A DNA stretch of 64,000 nucleotides, taken from NCBI GenBank assembly GCA_964019055.1, contig OZ025215.1:2629001-2693000 (forward strand), written 5' to 3'. The translations under genes were made by a program, and so were the position numbers. Below, in pieces: positions 12,523 to 23,218 of the stretch; position 1 is the first letter of the stretch; each line of letters opens with the position of its first letter. The notes beneath the pieces were generated by a model that saw only the letters and a list, made by a program, of their open reading frames with translations, was not told where the DNA came from and made no database searches. Source of the DNA: Anthopleura xanthogrammica. Taxonomy: Eukaryota > Cnidaria > Anthozoa > Actiniaria > Actiniidae.

Positions 12523-12669
12523 TAGAGTGGTTTTCATTAACCCGTGAAACAAATTCTATTTATTAAAGTGTAATAGTAAAAAAAAAACACAATAGAAAAC
12601 AAAAGAATCGGAGTGAAGTAGTGCGTAATACGCTAAAGGTTATTTCACGGGTTTATGAGATTCACTCTA
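12523..12669. mobile_element. MITE, TAGAGTGGTTTTCAT family, short copy
   Basis: TAGAGTGGTTTTCATTAACC at 12523 pairs with GGTTTATGAGATTCACTCTA ending at 12669. The interior matches the copy at 9815-10140, without its 150-bp insert. Confidence 0.6.
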
Positions 12670-12864
12670 TTTGACTTCTAGACTGGGCCTAAAAGAGCAA
12701 ATATAACTGATAATAAGTGTTGCGTTTATATCGCGAATTACTCAGCTGAGGATGATGCCATTTAATGGCATTTTCGACCAACGCTTTGTTCTTCATCAGT
12801 ACACGAATGATGTTAATTAATTGATTAATGAATTAATTCAGCCAACTCTCAAATTTTCGGCATG

Positions 12865-13502
12865 TTGTAAAACCTGGACTTGTAAAACCTGGACTGGACT
12901 GGACTGGACTGGACTGGACTGAGAAAACCTGGACTTGTAAAACCTGGACTTGTAAAACCTGGACTGGACTGGACTGGACTTGTAAAACTTGGACTGACAA
13001 GTCCAGGTTTTACAAGTCCAGGTTTTACAAATCCAGGTTTTACAAATCCAGGTTTTCTCAGTCCAGTCCAGTCCAGTCCAGGTTTTACAAGTCCAGGTTT
13101 TACAAGTCCAGGTTTTACAAATCCAGGTTTTCTCTGTCCAGTCCAGGTTTTACAAGTGCAGGTTTTACAAGTGCAGGTTTTACAAGTGCAGGTTTTACAA
13201 GTGCAGGTTTTACAAGTGCAGGTTTTACAAGTGCAGGTTTTACAAGTGCAGGTTTTACAAGTGCAGGTTTTACAAGTGCAGGTTTTACAAGTGCAGGTTT
13301 TACAAGTGCAGGTTTTACAAGTGCAGGTTTTACAAGTGCAGGTTTTACAAGTGCAGGTTTTACAAGTGCAGGTTTTACAAGTGCAGGTTTTACAAGTGCA
13401 GGTTTTACAAGTGCAGGTTTTACAAGTGCAGGTTTTACAAGTGCAGGTTTTACAAGTGCAGGTTTTACAAGTGCAGGTTTTACAAGTGCAGGTTTTACAA
13501 CA
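12865..13502. repeat. 15-bp minisatellite with an internal orientation switch
   Basis: From 12865 the unit reads TTGTAAAACCTGGAC, mixed with short GGACT runs. Near 13000 the orientation flips to GTCCAGGTTTTACAA. From 13156 to 13500 there are 23 identical copies of GTGCAGGTTTTACAA with no differences. The array has open frames on both strands (Cys-Lys-Thr or Gln-Val-Leu repeats), but these follow from a unit length divisible by three, and no splice or start context supports a gene. Confidence 0.9.
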
Positions 13503-14161
13503 TGCCCAAATTTTCATCTACATTGAAACATTTTAACTTGGCCAAATAAATTCATAAAGTTTGCCTAAAATGTAATTGAAGCTTGACGGAGAGTGCTAAT
13601 TAATTCAGCTGGAATCTTAACACAACTTCCAGTAGACCTTAACCACCCCTTTAACTATGCATGAGATTAAGGGTCTATTGTATTTTAGGCTAATGATTCC
13701 TATAATCTTTTGAGATTAGGCATCAATAACAAATAGCATAATTTACAAAGGTTTTGAAAAGGCAAAAGAGTTCAAGTTGGTTCTTAAAACCTGATAATAT
13801 TCTCAAATAAAGCAAGACGACTTCGACTAAATTGAGTTCTTATGCTGTCTTCAAGGGACTCACAAACTCACGGGCTCACGCAACAACACACTCTCACACT
13901 CACACTCAAAATAACATAACTTCGTGACATGATTCTTTTTAGGTTTTGCATAATGTTTTCCCATTTCAGACCACATGTCATTTTCCTTGATGGAGGGGGT
14001 ACTCCCTATAATGGACTATACGGGGATGCTCCGCCCGAAAGGGGTACGTTTTTCAAGCCGCACGTATAGAAAAGGGGTGGGAATTTGTGAGTTTTGGTAT
14101 AAAAAGGGGTAGATTTTCTTCAAAGGTATATGAAAGGGGTACCCTTTCAGGCAAAAAGGTA

Positions 14162-14460
14162 TACAGCTATTTCAAAAAAAAACGTAGACCGCATACTGAA
14201 TACTGCATTACTGCATAGTGCATTCCAAGACCAAAGGGCATTGTCGGTCTCATGGATGTGAAATAAAAAGCAAATAGACAGCGATTTGGTCTCTATATGT
14301 AGTTAGTATATTGTTTCGGATGGAATGCACTAAAAATAAAATAAATAATTATTTATTTTACTTTAGACAATATTACATGACCCACAATGCCCTCTGGTCT
14401 TGGAATGCACTATTCAGTATGCAGTATTCAGTATTCAACGTTTTTTTGAAATAGCTGTAT
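14162..14460. mobile_element. 299-bp MITE, ATACAGCTATTTC ends
   Basis: ATACAGCTATTTC at 14162 pairs with GAAATAGCTGTAT ending at 14460. The inner arms also pair (CTGAATACTGCAT and GTGCATTCCAAGACC against their complements). A partial copy with the same end lies at 17899-17974. The region just upstream (13990-14160) carries AAAGGGGTA-type repeats. Confidence 0.65.
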
Positions 14461-14668
14461 AAAAGGGGTGTGTATAAATAGCTGTATAAAAGGGGTGTGT
14501 ATAAATAGCTGTATAAAAGGGGTGTGTATAAATAGCTGTATAAAAGGGGTGTATAAATAGCTGTATAAAAGGGGTGTACAAATAGCTGTATAAAAGGGGT
14601 GTATAAATAGCTGTATAAAAGGGGTGTATAAATAGCTGTATAAAAGGGGTGTATAAATAGCTGTATAT
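14451..14668. repeat. Tandem array built from a MITE end
   Basis: About nine units of 24-28 bp read AATAGCTGTATAAAAGGGGT followed by GTAT or GTGTGTAT. The first 11 bases of each unit are the terminal sequence of the MITE at 14162-14460, and the rest is like the AAAGGGGT flank. The minus-strand frame through it (Tyr-Thr-Pro-Phe repeats) is an artefact of the array. Confidence 0.8.
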
Positions 14669-14916
14669 ACCGCGCTGCTTTGACGTCACATGCAAGGGGG
14701 TCTATTGGTTGTCATACCTTCCAAAAGCAAAAATGATTTGATTTATAACCTATATAGCACCCTTTTCCCTGAGAATATGATCAAAAGCGATTTACAATGA
14801 GTTATGAATTTACGAGAGAAGGTTAGTGCGTGTGGTCACTGCCAGAATTTCAGTCTTTCCATCCTCAGTTGTTCCTCCGATATTAACTTGGATTTATTTC
14901 GGTTTTAGATTTTACA

Positions 14917-16124
14917 ATGTCAAAACCTGAGGACCTAAAAGTTCAGATAAACAAAGCTGCAAAGGCATTTGATGACACCAATGTTTACCACGAGATTCAA
15001 ACCAAGTACACCGTAGAATCCGCGGAATTTCTTCTCCAGCAGATTGGGCTCTTGTCGGGAGACAACAAGATCGTGTCACAAGATGGCCGACCCGTTACTA
15101 TAGTCGAACTTGGCGCTGGTACTGGTCTCTTTACTACATCAGCACTCGCTGCGCTGGAAGGGAAGGGTGCCGTGCGCTATGTAGCAACGGATCCACTAGA
15201 ATGCATGGAAAAAGCAATGGCCAAATATCTACCTGGAGTAGAGTTTGTTCTTTGCAAAGCTGAAAACATGCGTAAGTTGGTAAAGACTGGTTTGAATCAC
15301 TCAGTGTTTTTACGCAAAATATAACGTAAGAAGCTAAATTTTAATTTTATACGCGGTTAGATAGCCGTGTTCTGGCTTAGATCAGGCCAGGGTTTGCCAG
15401 GGTTCGATCTGTGAGTTAGCCGTGCCCCGGATACAAAGATCAGCCCAGAGCGAGGCTGTTTCAGGGTTTGATCTTTGAGTTAGCCATGGCCTGACTCAGA
15501 TAAGCCCAGAAATGTTTTTTTTTTTTTCATGGCATGATCTGTTTTCTCTTAATCCTTTTTCATTTTTCATATTTCTATTTCTTTGCTTTGAATTCAATCC
15601 TATTTTCTTTTTCTTATTTTCCAGCGTTTCCAGACAGCAGCGTAGATGCCATTCTTGGAGCCGGCTGTTTCCATTGGTTTGCCAACCAAAATGCATACAA
15701 AGAGATGTATCGAGTCCTCAAACCAAATGGTATGCTAGGATACATAACTAACCTTCCGAGCGAGACGGACAGTCCTCAGTGGATTGTAGAGGCCTACAAA
15801 ATCCTCTGGGAAAGCTACGGTAAAACCAAGGCCCCATTTGAACACGATTTCAAATGGCGAGAAGCTTTATTAGCTTCTAATCTGTTCGAAAATTTTCAGG
15901 AAAATTTCAAACTCAGAAATTTTCAAGCTATGAATTTTAATCAATGCATCGCATTTTTTTCATCATTTGGAGGGGTGGCTTCTGGCCCAGAAGAAGATCA
16001 GGCAAACTTCCAAAACAAGCTGATCGACATACTCAATAAGTATTTCACGGATAAAAGCGAAAAGTTGGAAGGGATTGAACACATTGTAGAGATTTACACA
16101 GCTAAATCTGTAAGAAGCAAGTAG
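14917..16124 (+). CDS. Class I SAM-dependent methyltransferase, 2 coding exons
   Basis: A cytosolic-type small-molecule methyltransferase; the substrate cannot be read from sequence. Exons are 14917-15271 and 15625-16124. Donor C|GTAAGT and acceptor TTTTCCAG|CG join in phase 1, giving 284 residues. Motif I VELGAGTG is at residues 63-70, the acidic residue that would bind the SAM ribose is D92 in ATDPLE, and the junction restores MPFPDSSVDAI. This is followed by GAGCFHWF and YRVLKPNG, a pattern typical of the Methyltransf_11-type family with the HWF signature. No signal peptide is seen. AATAAA at 16240 is a plausible polyadenylation signal. An upstream ATG at 14797 is in frame: donor G|GTTAGT (14822) and acceptor TTTTAG (14908) would add twelve residues. 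I prefer 14917 because it starts a conventional N terminus, but both are possible. Confidence 0.85.
15350..15512. repeat. Imperfect direct duplication in the methyltransferase intron
   Basis: CAGGGTTCGATCTGTGAGTT (15398) and CAGGGTTTGATCTTTGAGTT (15463) begin similar stretches, each followed by AGCCRTGSCCYG-like text. Period is about 65 bp. GGGTTCGATC resembles a Pol III B box, but no paired A box or tRNA fold is visible. Confidence 0.45.
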
Positions 16125-16359
16125 GTCAGAGACTTGATCTTACATATTCTTGTTAGAGATTGTTTTAGACTTTAGATTATTTTCAAAGTAAACCTCGCAA
16201 TCACTAAAATACTGAAGTTCATCAGTTCAGTCCTGTGATAATAAAAACCGACGTCAAATTTCTTGATTAACCAGATATATTCCTTTCACGAAATGGCACC
16301 ACTGTTTTCATTGCATACATTTATTTGTTTTGTCGGTTCGCCAAGTCAATCGAGTTATT

Positions 16360-16806
16360 CCAAGAGGGCATAAATAAGAGAGGGTTACTTCTTAATACCA
16401 CGCGCGCCATGTGAATTCCCGGTTGGGCTATTTCTAGCATCCAAAGTCATTTGGTTATTACTGAATTTTTTGATCGCGTGGACGTGTGCGCGAGCGCTCA
16501 AAATAACATACTTTTCGTCGGTTTTTCTCACTTTTTTCGACAAAATCTATTAGATAAAGCAAAAAGATCAGGATTGGCTATGTTCTGTTCTCTGATAAAA
16601 CATGACTGAGGCTGTTGAACACTCCAAAAAACGCGAAATGTATGTTTTCCCCAAAAAATCTTTACATGTTTCGCTACTTCCAGGTTTGGATGAAGCACAC
16701 AATTTTTGACGCACTGGAGTAGGGTGAGTCGAAAATAGCCCAACCGGGAATTCACATGGCGCGCGCGATATTAAGAAGTTTCCCTCTCTTATGTATGCTC
16801 TCTTGG
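16360..16806. mobile_element. 447-bp element with ~75-bp terminal inverted repeats
   Basis: CCAAGAGGGCATAAATAAG at 16360 pairs with CTTATGTATGCTCTCTTGG ending at 16806. Pairing continues through the GC-rich segment with GCGCGCCATGTGAATTCCC and CCGGTTGGGCTATTT. Frames on the minus strand here are within the arms and are not genes. Confidence 0.7.
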
Positions 16807-17051
16807 TTCTTCTTAATGTCTGAAAATCCGACAGTAAAGGCAATGTCTTAGAAAGTTTATTACAAAGCAGCCGACAAACCACCAACCGTTTTTCACCCAA
16901 AGAATAATACTATTGGCCTATTTCATGAAGACATTGGTGCGAAAACTGCTCTTCATAGCTTTCCCGTTAATGTTTATCTGCAAGCCATTGGTAAGGGAAA
17001 CAGGCGTTAGTCCTGCTTTGGAATGCGTAAGAAAGAATATCCGTTTCCCCA

Positions 17052-17522
17052 ATAGGCCATTTCACGGTTTTCGGCGGCCTTTTTGAATTTGGGGCAAACC
17101 CGGAAAAAAAAAATAATCTGGGTCACTTTGACGTACTTCCCGTAACTTCGCTCAATTTTGTTAAATTTTCAAAATTTAAACATTTTTGAAAATATATTTT
17201 CGATGTTATTTATGACCCTTAATACGATGGATATTGGAAAGCTACAAATCGAGAAAATTGAATTTTGTTTTCAAAATAAAACGATCCACACGTGAGAAAC
17301 TGAAGGAAACTATAGAAAACAAGATTAACTCGCAAATGGTAGTTAAAATACTTAACTTGGTCTTACTTTCAGTCCAACAGCTGCTATGCATGCTTGATGA
17401 TTATTGAAGTCGGTTTAAATTTTAAAAATTCAACAAAATTGAGTGAGAGTGATCCATCTCTATATATTTTGCCGGGTTTGCCCAAATTCAAAATGGCCGC
17501 CAAAAACCGTGAAATGGCTTAT
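17052..17522. mobile_element. 471-bp foldback element
   Basis: ATAGGCCATTTCACGGTTTT at 17052 pairs with the reverse complement ending at 17522. Arms run through GGCGGCC, TTTTTGAATTTGG and GCAAACCCGG, and then more loosely to about 17175 and 17425. Confidence 0.7.
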
Positions 17523-18228
17523 GATCAGTGAGTTTTCAAGAGTATTTGACTAAAGTTGCCTAAAATTGAATAATTACTGTAAACCCATTTGAAAAATTAT
17601 CCGAAGAACTAGAAAACAATACTTTGTTTTAATTCAATCAAACTGCGAAGCTGGAAGTTATGACCGATATTTGCATTACAAGACCCTTGCATGGCGCTAC
17701 CATGGTGCTACCACCACCTGTAGTGTGTCATTTCTTTCTCTATTATGACAATAATTTTATTTAAGATGAGGAGTGAAAAGGAAAAGAAAAGAAAAAATGT
17801 TTAGATTGCTAAAGAGTCTAAAGGAACCTTCGAAATCTTTCTACCTACGTAACATTTTGAACAAAACCGTAGAAACCTATATCAATAATTTTAAAAGTTA
17901 CAGCTATTTCAAAAAATAGTTCAATAAATACTGAATACTGCATGCTGAATAGAGCATTCCAAGACACATCCGCTACGTAATATAACTGGTAGTCAGAATT
18001 AATTTTTGAATTGAAGAGACAAACAATACTTTAAGAATTGCTTAGTAAGATGAATTCAAGGCATCTTTTTTTACACCTTTTAGTGAAGGGGGAAAATAAG
18101 GCTTATAAGAGGAAGCGGATCGAGTCTACAAAAATGCATATAGTTACTCATATTTCATGTTTGGAAATATCATTGAGCGGCGCATTAATACTTGCCCAGT
18201 TTTTTTTTAAAGAAATGAAATAAGCTAT

Positions 18229-18864
18229 AAGGGACGGACCATTAGATAATTGATGGGGGGTTGCAGGCATTTTAGTTGCATGATATTTATTTTTTTGTCC
18301 CACCCCCTGCACCTTATTTTTTTTGAACATCATGACCTTGCACGATATTTTTTTAAGTTAAACTAGTATGGAATGAGTAATATTATTAATCATACAGAGG
18401 GCAAAATTACTGATTTATCAATCAAGGAGGGCTTTTAGGCAAAAATTGAAGTCTAAATTGACTGAACTTGTAAAAACTGATCAATATGTAAAATTATAAT
18501 TTATTTAACTGGCTTCTTGGAACCAGTCTTACCACTGAAAGAGAAGATATGATAACTACTACTATTTCAACCATTGAAAACTGAATTAGAGTCCGAATTC
18601 AGTTCTAATTTATCATATTCTGATGTTCAATCCAATTATGCATTATCGAGCGTCGAGCGTAATTGTTTATTGGGAAGTTAAGAAAGCTAACGACCGCTAA
18701 AAATAGTTCGTACCATTACCCTTGAGCTGTGCTTGCTCTATTTTTTATTTATTTATTTATTTTTTCGCACAGAGGAGCGTGCGCGATATTTTTTTTGAGG
18801 TTTAAGAGCTTGCTCGATATTTTTTTTGGGACCCTCCATCAACTATCTAATGGTGCGTCCCTTA
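18229..18864. mobile_element. Dispersed repeat, copy 2, with terminal inverted repeats
   Basis: GGGACGGACCATTAGATA at 18229 pairs with TATCTAATGGTGCGTCCC ending near 18860. Much of the interior matches copy 1 (about 10330-11003) in reverse. The flanking bases (TAA and TTA) are complementary rather than identical, so a target duplication is not proven. Confidence 0.6.
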
Positions 18865-19095
18865 CTTGGAACGACCGAAGTTTTGTCACGAAGTTTTGTT
18901 GTTGAAATGTGCATGTTGTCAGGGGCAACGTTAAAAGTATTCAATAGGAAGCAAGCATGATACTGACGTCACCGCGGCGACAATTAACCTCGTGAATTTT
19001 TCCCACACTATACGATTCAATACTTTTGACGTTGTCCCTGACAACATGCACTTTTCAACAATAAAACTTCGTGACAAAACTTCGGTCGTTCCAAG
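18865..19095. mobile_element. 231-bp foldback with ~80-bp arms
   Basis: CTTGGAACGACCGAAGTTTT at 18865 pairs with its reverse complement ending at 19095. The arms continue through CACGAAGTTTT, GTGCATGTTGTCAGGG and AAAAGTATT. It directly abuts the previous element. Confidence 0.7.
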
Positions 19096-19572
19096 CTCAA
19101 CTGAGAAGCGTAGTAACAGGAGCCAGTACTCTTGATGTGTAAGCTGGAAGAAGTAGTTAAAGGTAAGTTACATGTTAGACGAAAGAAAAAAAGATACAGT
19201 CAAACTAGCTCACACGTTTCTATCAAGGCTGGAAGATTCAATTCATTTTTTGAAATTTCATTTCAAGTTTGTTTTGAATCTTACAAAAATGAAACGGAAC
19301 TTGAAAATATCAAATCGGGCCTCGATTGAAAAATCTCGATGCAAACGCAAAGACGTTTGTCTGAGAGAGAAAACATTTGGCGGTTTGGAAAACTTTTAAT
19401 CGGAAATGGCATTTCCGACTATTGTCAATATTTTATCAATAGCAACGACCGTTATATAGAATGCTATAAGGCCGTTATTTCTGTGATTATGGTGTTTTCC
19501 TCTATATTTTTCAAACAACCGTACCGAACGGACTTTGAAAACCCGTCAAGTCCGAATTGGAGGACTTTGAAT

Positions 19573-19829
19573 GACTTCAAATCCTCATCAATTATTTACG
19601 AGGAATCTGTTCTATTGTATTTCTTGACCAATTGCAACTCTGTTCCAGTGTCCTTTGTTCAAGTCCAAGGACACTGGAACAGTGTTGCAATTGGTCTAGA
19701 AATACAATAGAACAGATTTCCAGTTGGTTTGGGAGTACTTTACGTGGTTTCAAGTATTGTCACGGGATCAAAATCGGGGCAGTTGGGTGGATAATTACCT
19801 CCTGAATAATTGATGAGGATTTGAAACCA
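19573..19829. repeat. Nested foldback with a near-perfect 50-bp hairpin core
   Basis: The core 19606-19716 has arms of about 50 bp (TCTGTTCTATTGTATTTCT to CACTGGAACAGTG and back) around an 11-base loop. Outside it, CAAATCCTCATCAATTATT (19578) pairs with AATAATTGATGAGGATTTG (19805). The open frame crossing it is not supported as a gene. Confidence 0.6.
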
Positions 19830-20561
19830 ACTTTCCTTAGTTCGATTATTACTGACGAAATTCACATAAAGTATTTTACTACAAATTCAGGGTTCGTGCT
19901 AAACCCCCAAAACAAGATTCAAGGACTTTTTAAGGAATTTTCAAGGTCGAAAAGTACGATTGATTTTTAAGGATCAATTTTGTTTGGGAATGTTTTTCTT
20001 AACGTCAATAAAAAGAATAAAAACAGCTAAGTCATTATTAAAGGGTATTTTAAGCTTGATAAAATCGACGTAACATGACAGAAAATAGCATACCAACCTT
20101 GTCGTTCTTAGCACAAAGTTACAATAGAAATAACAAGTGAAATGTGAACAAAGATTAGGTTACTGATGATGGTAGTAAACTAGGTATAGAGGACTAATTC
20201 AAGGGTTATTCCAGGAGTTTTCAACATTAACTTTTCTATTTTCAAGGGCTTTTCAAGTGCACTTAAAAATGGGTTTTGAAATCCAGGCCTTTTCAAGGTT
20301 TGAAAGGAATAGCACGAACCATGTTAGATTGAACTTTATAATAATGTAAAATTTAAGCAAATTAACGTTAAGATAGCGGCGATAAACAAGAATCGTTGAA
20401 TTCACCTAAAACCAAAATTCTACATACTAATACAACGGTACCTAAAAAAAACTTTTCCCGCTGTTAAAGTATGATATATGGCAAACAATATATAATTTTT
20501 GGTAAGTAATGGTTTGATTTTTTTTTGGTACTTTGTTATTCTGGGTGTCCCCTCACTGAGC

Positions 20562-20593
<32 letters not shown>

Positions 20594-20739
20594 ATTTTAC
20601 TTTTTTTATTGTGGGTGCCACCAAACCACCTCCACCCCTAATTCGTGGGTCCTCGCTATGCCCATGCATCAAGTTAATTCTTTTTCATGTCAATAAGATG
20701 CCAACTGGCTAAGTTGTGTTTTATTCATTTTCAGTCAAG
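19830..20739. other. Gene-free stretch upstream of PAN/fibrinogen-like copy 1
   Basis: No gene is recognised. There are repeated TTCAAG-containing segments around 19915-20310 and a 29-base C run at 20564-20592. The end of the stretch, TTTATTCATTTTCAG (to 20734), looks like a splice acceptor six bases before the next ATG, so a non-coding first exon is expected somewhere in it. Confidence 0.4.
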
Positions 20740-21711
20740 ATGATCACACAACCTTTATCCGTACTTATCCTGTTCCTCCTGAAGCACAAAGTCACCTACG
20801 CTACGATGTGGCCGATACAAAGGTATTCAGAGCTCGACGTGTACTTGCAGGGATTCACCCTTGAATCTTTCAAGTTAGACACAATCTTTGAATGTAACAG
20901 AAAATGTGAGGAGAACATACATTGTGCAAGCATCAACATGAACCTGATAGACAAGACATGTGAACTGAAGTACTCTACCAAGACCAGACACCCTGAGAAG
21001 ACTGTTATTCGACAAAACACGATCTACATGGAGATACGGGATCACTTCATGCCAGGCTTGGAACCTCATAGTCCAATAGTATCCTGCAAACACCTCAAGC
21101 ACAATCACTACCATGCAAAGTCAGGTGTTTACTGGATGAAGTTCAATGAGTCATCCTCTGCGCCATTCCAAGTGTTCTGTGACATGACCACCGATGGAGG
21201 AGGCTGGAACCTTGTCTACAGCTATGCGTTTACTCGGTACAGTAACTTTCGAGCAGTGTCAAACGACGTCACTCCAATACCAAACTGGCCTGTTGACAGG
21301 TCTCTTGGGACATGGGTGCCACAGTCAACGACAACCCCGCTCAGTGAGTCTTCTCGCTCGGCCATGGATTTTGCTCTGTGGAAGAAGATTGGAAATGAGT
21401 TTCTTTACAAGTCTAATATCACTAATTGGGTAGCCTGTGTAGAAGGAACCGGAAGTCTTGTGAACTGGGTGACAGGAAGTCTGACCTGTAGAGTTGTCAA
21501 GGCTATTACACCAACCTGTACCACTGTCGCCCCAAATAAACTTGATATAAGACCCTGCGGACCAGGTTTATTTCTCAATACCAAACATTACATTTACTTA
21601 GAAGGAAGAACCGATGATTGTTGGCCTGTCCATGATCCTTGTGGTACCATATCTGCTGCCAATCACCTGACCAATGTACCCAATCCTGGTGGTGCGATTT
21701 ACATTCGCTGA
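20740..21711 (+). CDS. Secreted PAN/Apple plus fibrinogen-like domain protein, copy 1
   Basis: A predicted extracellular protein of 323 residues. The first ~21 residues are a hydrophobic signal peptide ending KVTYA. A PAN/Apple-like region follows (about residues 25-105), with four cysteines in CNRKC, HCAS and TCELK. Next is a fibrinogen C-terminal-like start: SC, SGVYWMKF and PFQVFCDMTTDGGGW. The remainder is a cnidarian-type tail ending GGAIYIR. Such proteins occur in cnidarian secretomes and resemble proteins annotated as skeletal organic matrix protein 5-like. Binding partner unknown. All coding sequence is one exon. An acceptor TTTTCAG ends at 20734, so the ATG at 20740 is used rather than any upstream start. 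AATAAA lies at 21862. Twelve cysteines follow the signal peptide. Confidence 0.8.
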   Translation: MITQPLSVLILFLLKHKVTYATMWPIQRYSELDVYLQGFTLESFKLDTIFECNRKCEENIHCASINMNLIDKTCELKYSTKTRHPEKTVIRQNTIYMEIRDHFMPGLEPHSPIVSCKHLKHNHYHAKSGVYWMKFNESSSAPFQVFCDMTTDGGGWNLVYSYAFTRYSNFRAVSNDVTPIPNWPVDRSLGTWVPQSTTTPLSESSRSAMDFALWKKIGNEFLYKSNITNWVACVEGTGSLVNWVTGSLTCRVVKAITPTCTTVAPNKLDIRPCGPGLFLNTKHYIYLEGRTDDCWPVHDPCGTISAANHLTNVPNPGGAIYIR

Positions 21712-21981
21712 GAGAAGAGGCATCATACAGATACCTTGAACATGGGGTCTGTTCGACCACAGAACACTAAACATATTAGCCTACTCACAGATCATGACCT
21801 TAAATGTTTCGCATGCTCGATACCATTCTGGATTTTTTCAGACTAAGGTAAAGAAAAACTGAATAAAATATAAATATTTGAATGAATTGAAATACACCTG
21901 AAAAAGCCTAAATATGAGGCTATTTTCATCAATACAAAAAATTATTCCAAAAACATTAGCTTATAGTATTAATATCAAATG

Positions 21982-22064
21982 TTTAATTTCTTAAATACCT
22001 AAACAGTGCCATCTAAGGACTTCACTGAATGGTGCGAGCATTGTTTAGGTATTTAAGAAATGAA
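21982..22064. repeat. Short hairpin, 23-bp arms
   Basis: TTTAATTTCTTAAATACC (21982) pairs with GGTATTTAAGAAATGAA ending at 22064, around a 36-base loop. It lies about 270 bases after the stop of copy 1. Confidence 0.5.
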
Positions 22065-22602
22065 TATATGAAGAAATTCTCATTACCCCACTGTTGCGCC
22101 ACAGTTTCTTTCGATCGTCTGTGGTCACTGGCAATGGCCAATCACCGATCGCCATTCTCCATTCGTCATTCGCACCTTCAATAATCTTTGAAATAGTTGT
22201 ATTGATGCTTTGCAATCATTCCCAAGAGAAGAAAATAACATTCATTGAAAAATCTTGTTAACTTCATCCAACATGGCGGCTATGAAGTCACGCGCAAACG
22301 AAGAATTACTATGTGTTTCGTGTAGCAAACAATATAAATCAATTGAATTTGGGTTGTTCCCAATGGTTTTCAAATAAAATTCTATTCACCACCAGTTGAT
22401 CTGGAAAAAAATATTAGCCAATTAGAATCGAGAAAACTTGCAAAACTGTGGTGTCATCCTTAGTAGCCAGAAAACTCCAGACATAGTTAATTTCTTATTC
22501 TATTTTCGCTCTAAATGATGAATATCATACAAATGTTATACAAAATATCAATAACTTCTCCTGAAAATCTAGATTTATCTCAGATATAAATGCTTGTGAG
22601 TC

Positions 22603-22725
22603 CAGACTCGTACCCAGTCGTCACTTACTCGATCTGCTGCTGAATGCTCACTAAATCCTTCCCATCAAGCACAGCGCGAGTAAGAATAAATAGCGCAAAG
22701 TAAGAAGCGACTGGGTACGAGTCTG
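22603..22725. mobile_element. MITE with CAGACTCGTACCCAGTCG ends
   Basis: CAGACTCGTACCCAGTCG at 22603 pairs with CGACTGGGTACGAGTCTG ending at 22725. A related end (CTCTGGGTACGAGACTG) is present at 61639-61717 and, singly, near 60865-60880. Confidence 0.6.
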
Positions 22726-22830
22726 TTGTGAGTCGATTTTCGCAGGCTTCATGACACCTCATTTTTGCAGTGACGCGTAATTTCTACGTCACTATTTCAA
22801 ATCAACCGGCAGTGTGTTCCATGATTCTAA

Positions 22831-23218
22831 GTCAACGACAACCCCGCTCAGTGAGTCTTCTCGCTCGACCATGGAGTATGCCTTGTGGAAGAAGATTGGA
22901 AATGAGTTCCTATACAAGTCTAATATCACTAACTGGGTAGCCTGTGTAGAAGGAACCGGAAGTCTTGTAAACTGGATGGATGGAACTCTGACCTGTAGAG
23001 TTGTCAAGGCCATTACACCAACCTGTACCACTGTCACTCCAAATAATCTTAAAATTCATTGTTGTGCACCAGGATTGTATGTCGATTTGAAAAAGTACAT
23101 TTTTTTTGAAGGAAACCACCGCTTTTGCCAGGCTGTCCATGACCCTTGTGGTACGAATTCTTTTAGTCATCACCTGAGTAATGTACCCAATGCTGGTGGT
23201 GCGTTTTACATTCGCTGA
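22831..23218 (+). pseudogene. 5'-truncated PAN/fibrinogen-like copy 2
   Basis: From TCAACGACAACCCCGCTCAG onward this matches the last ~130 codons of copies 1 and 3, including WKKIGNEFLYKSNITNWVAC, the KAITPTCTT segment and the closing GGAFYIR. It has no frameshift or internal stop. The signal peptide, PAN region and fibrinogen-like start are missing, and no similarity to the other copies is seen upstream. The match begins right after an AG, so it could be spliced as a 3' exon, but no upstream partner exon is visible. It is called a partial duplicate, possibly not expressed as a protein. Its 3' flank is shared with the other copies. Confidence 0.6.

Noticed and set aside
12865..13502. CRISPR array
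   Set aside because: Units are contiguous with no unique spacers, and the DNA is from an animal.
13156..13536. Open frame of Gln-Val-Leu repeats, and its minus-strand partner of Cys-Lys-Thr repeats
   Set aside because: Both come from a 15-bp tandem unit, which keeps any frame open. No start context, splice sites or non-repeat coding sequence adjoin it.
14435..14695. Minus-strand frame with Tyr-Thr-Pro-Phe repeats
   Set aside because: It follows the tandem array derived from a MITE end.
20716..20739. Upstream start for PAN/fibrinogen-like copy 1
   Set aside because: It would need a GTG start and includes the splice acceptor TTTTCAG; the ATG at 20740 begins a proper signal peptide.
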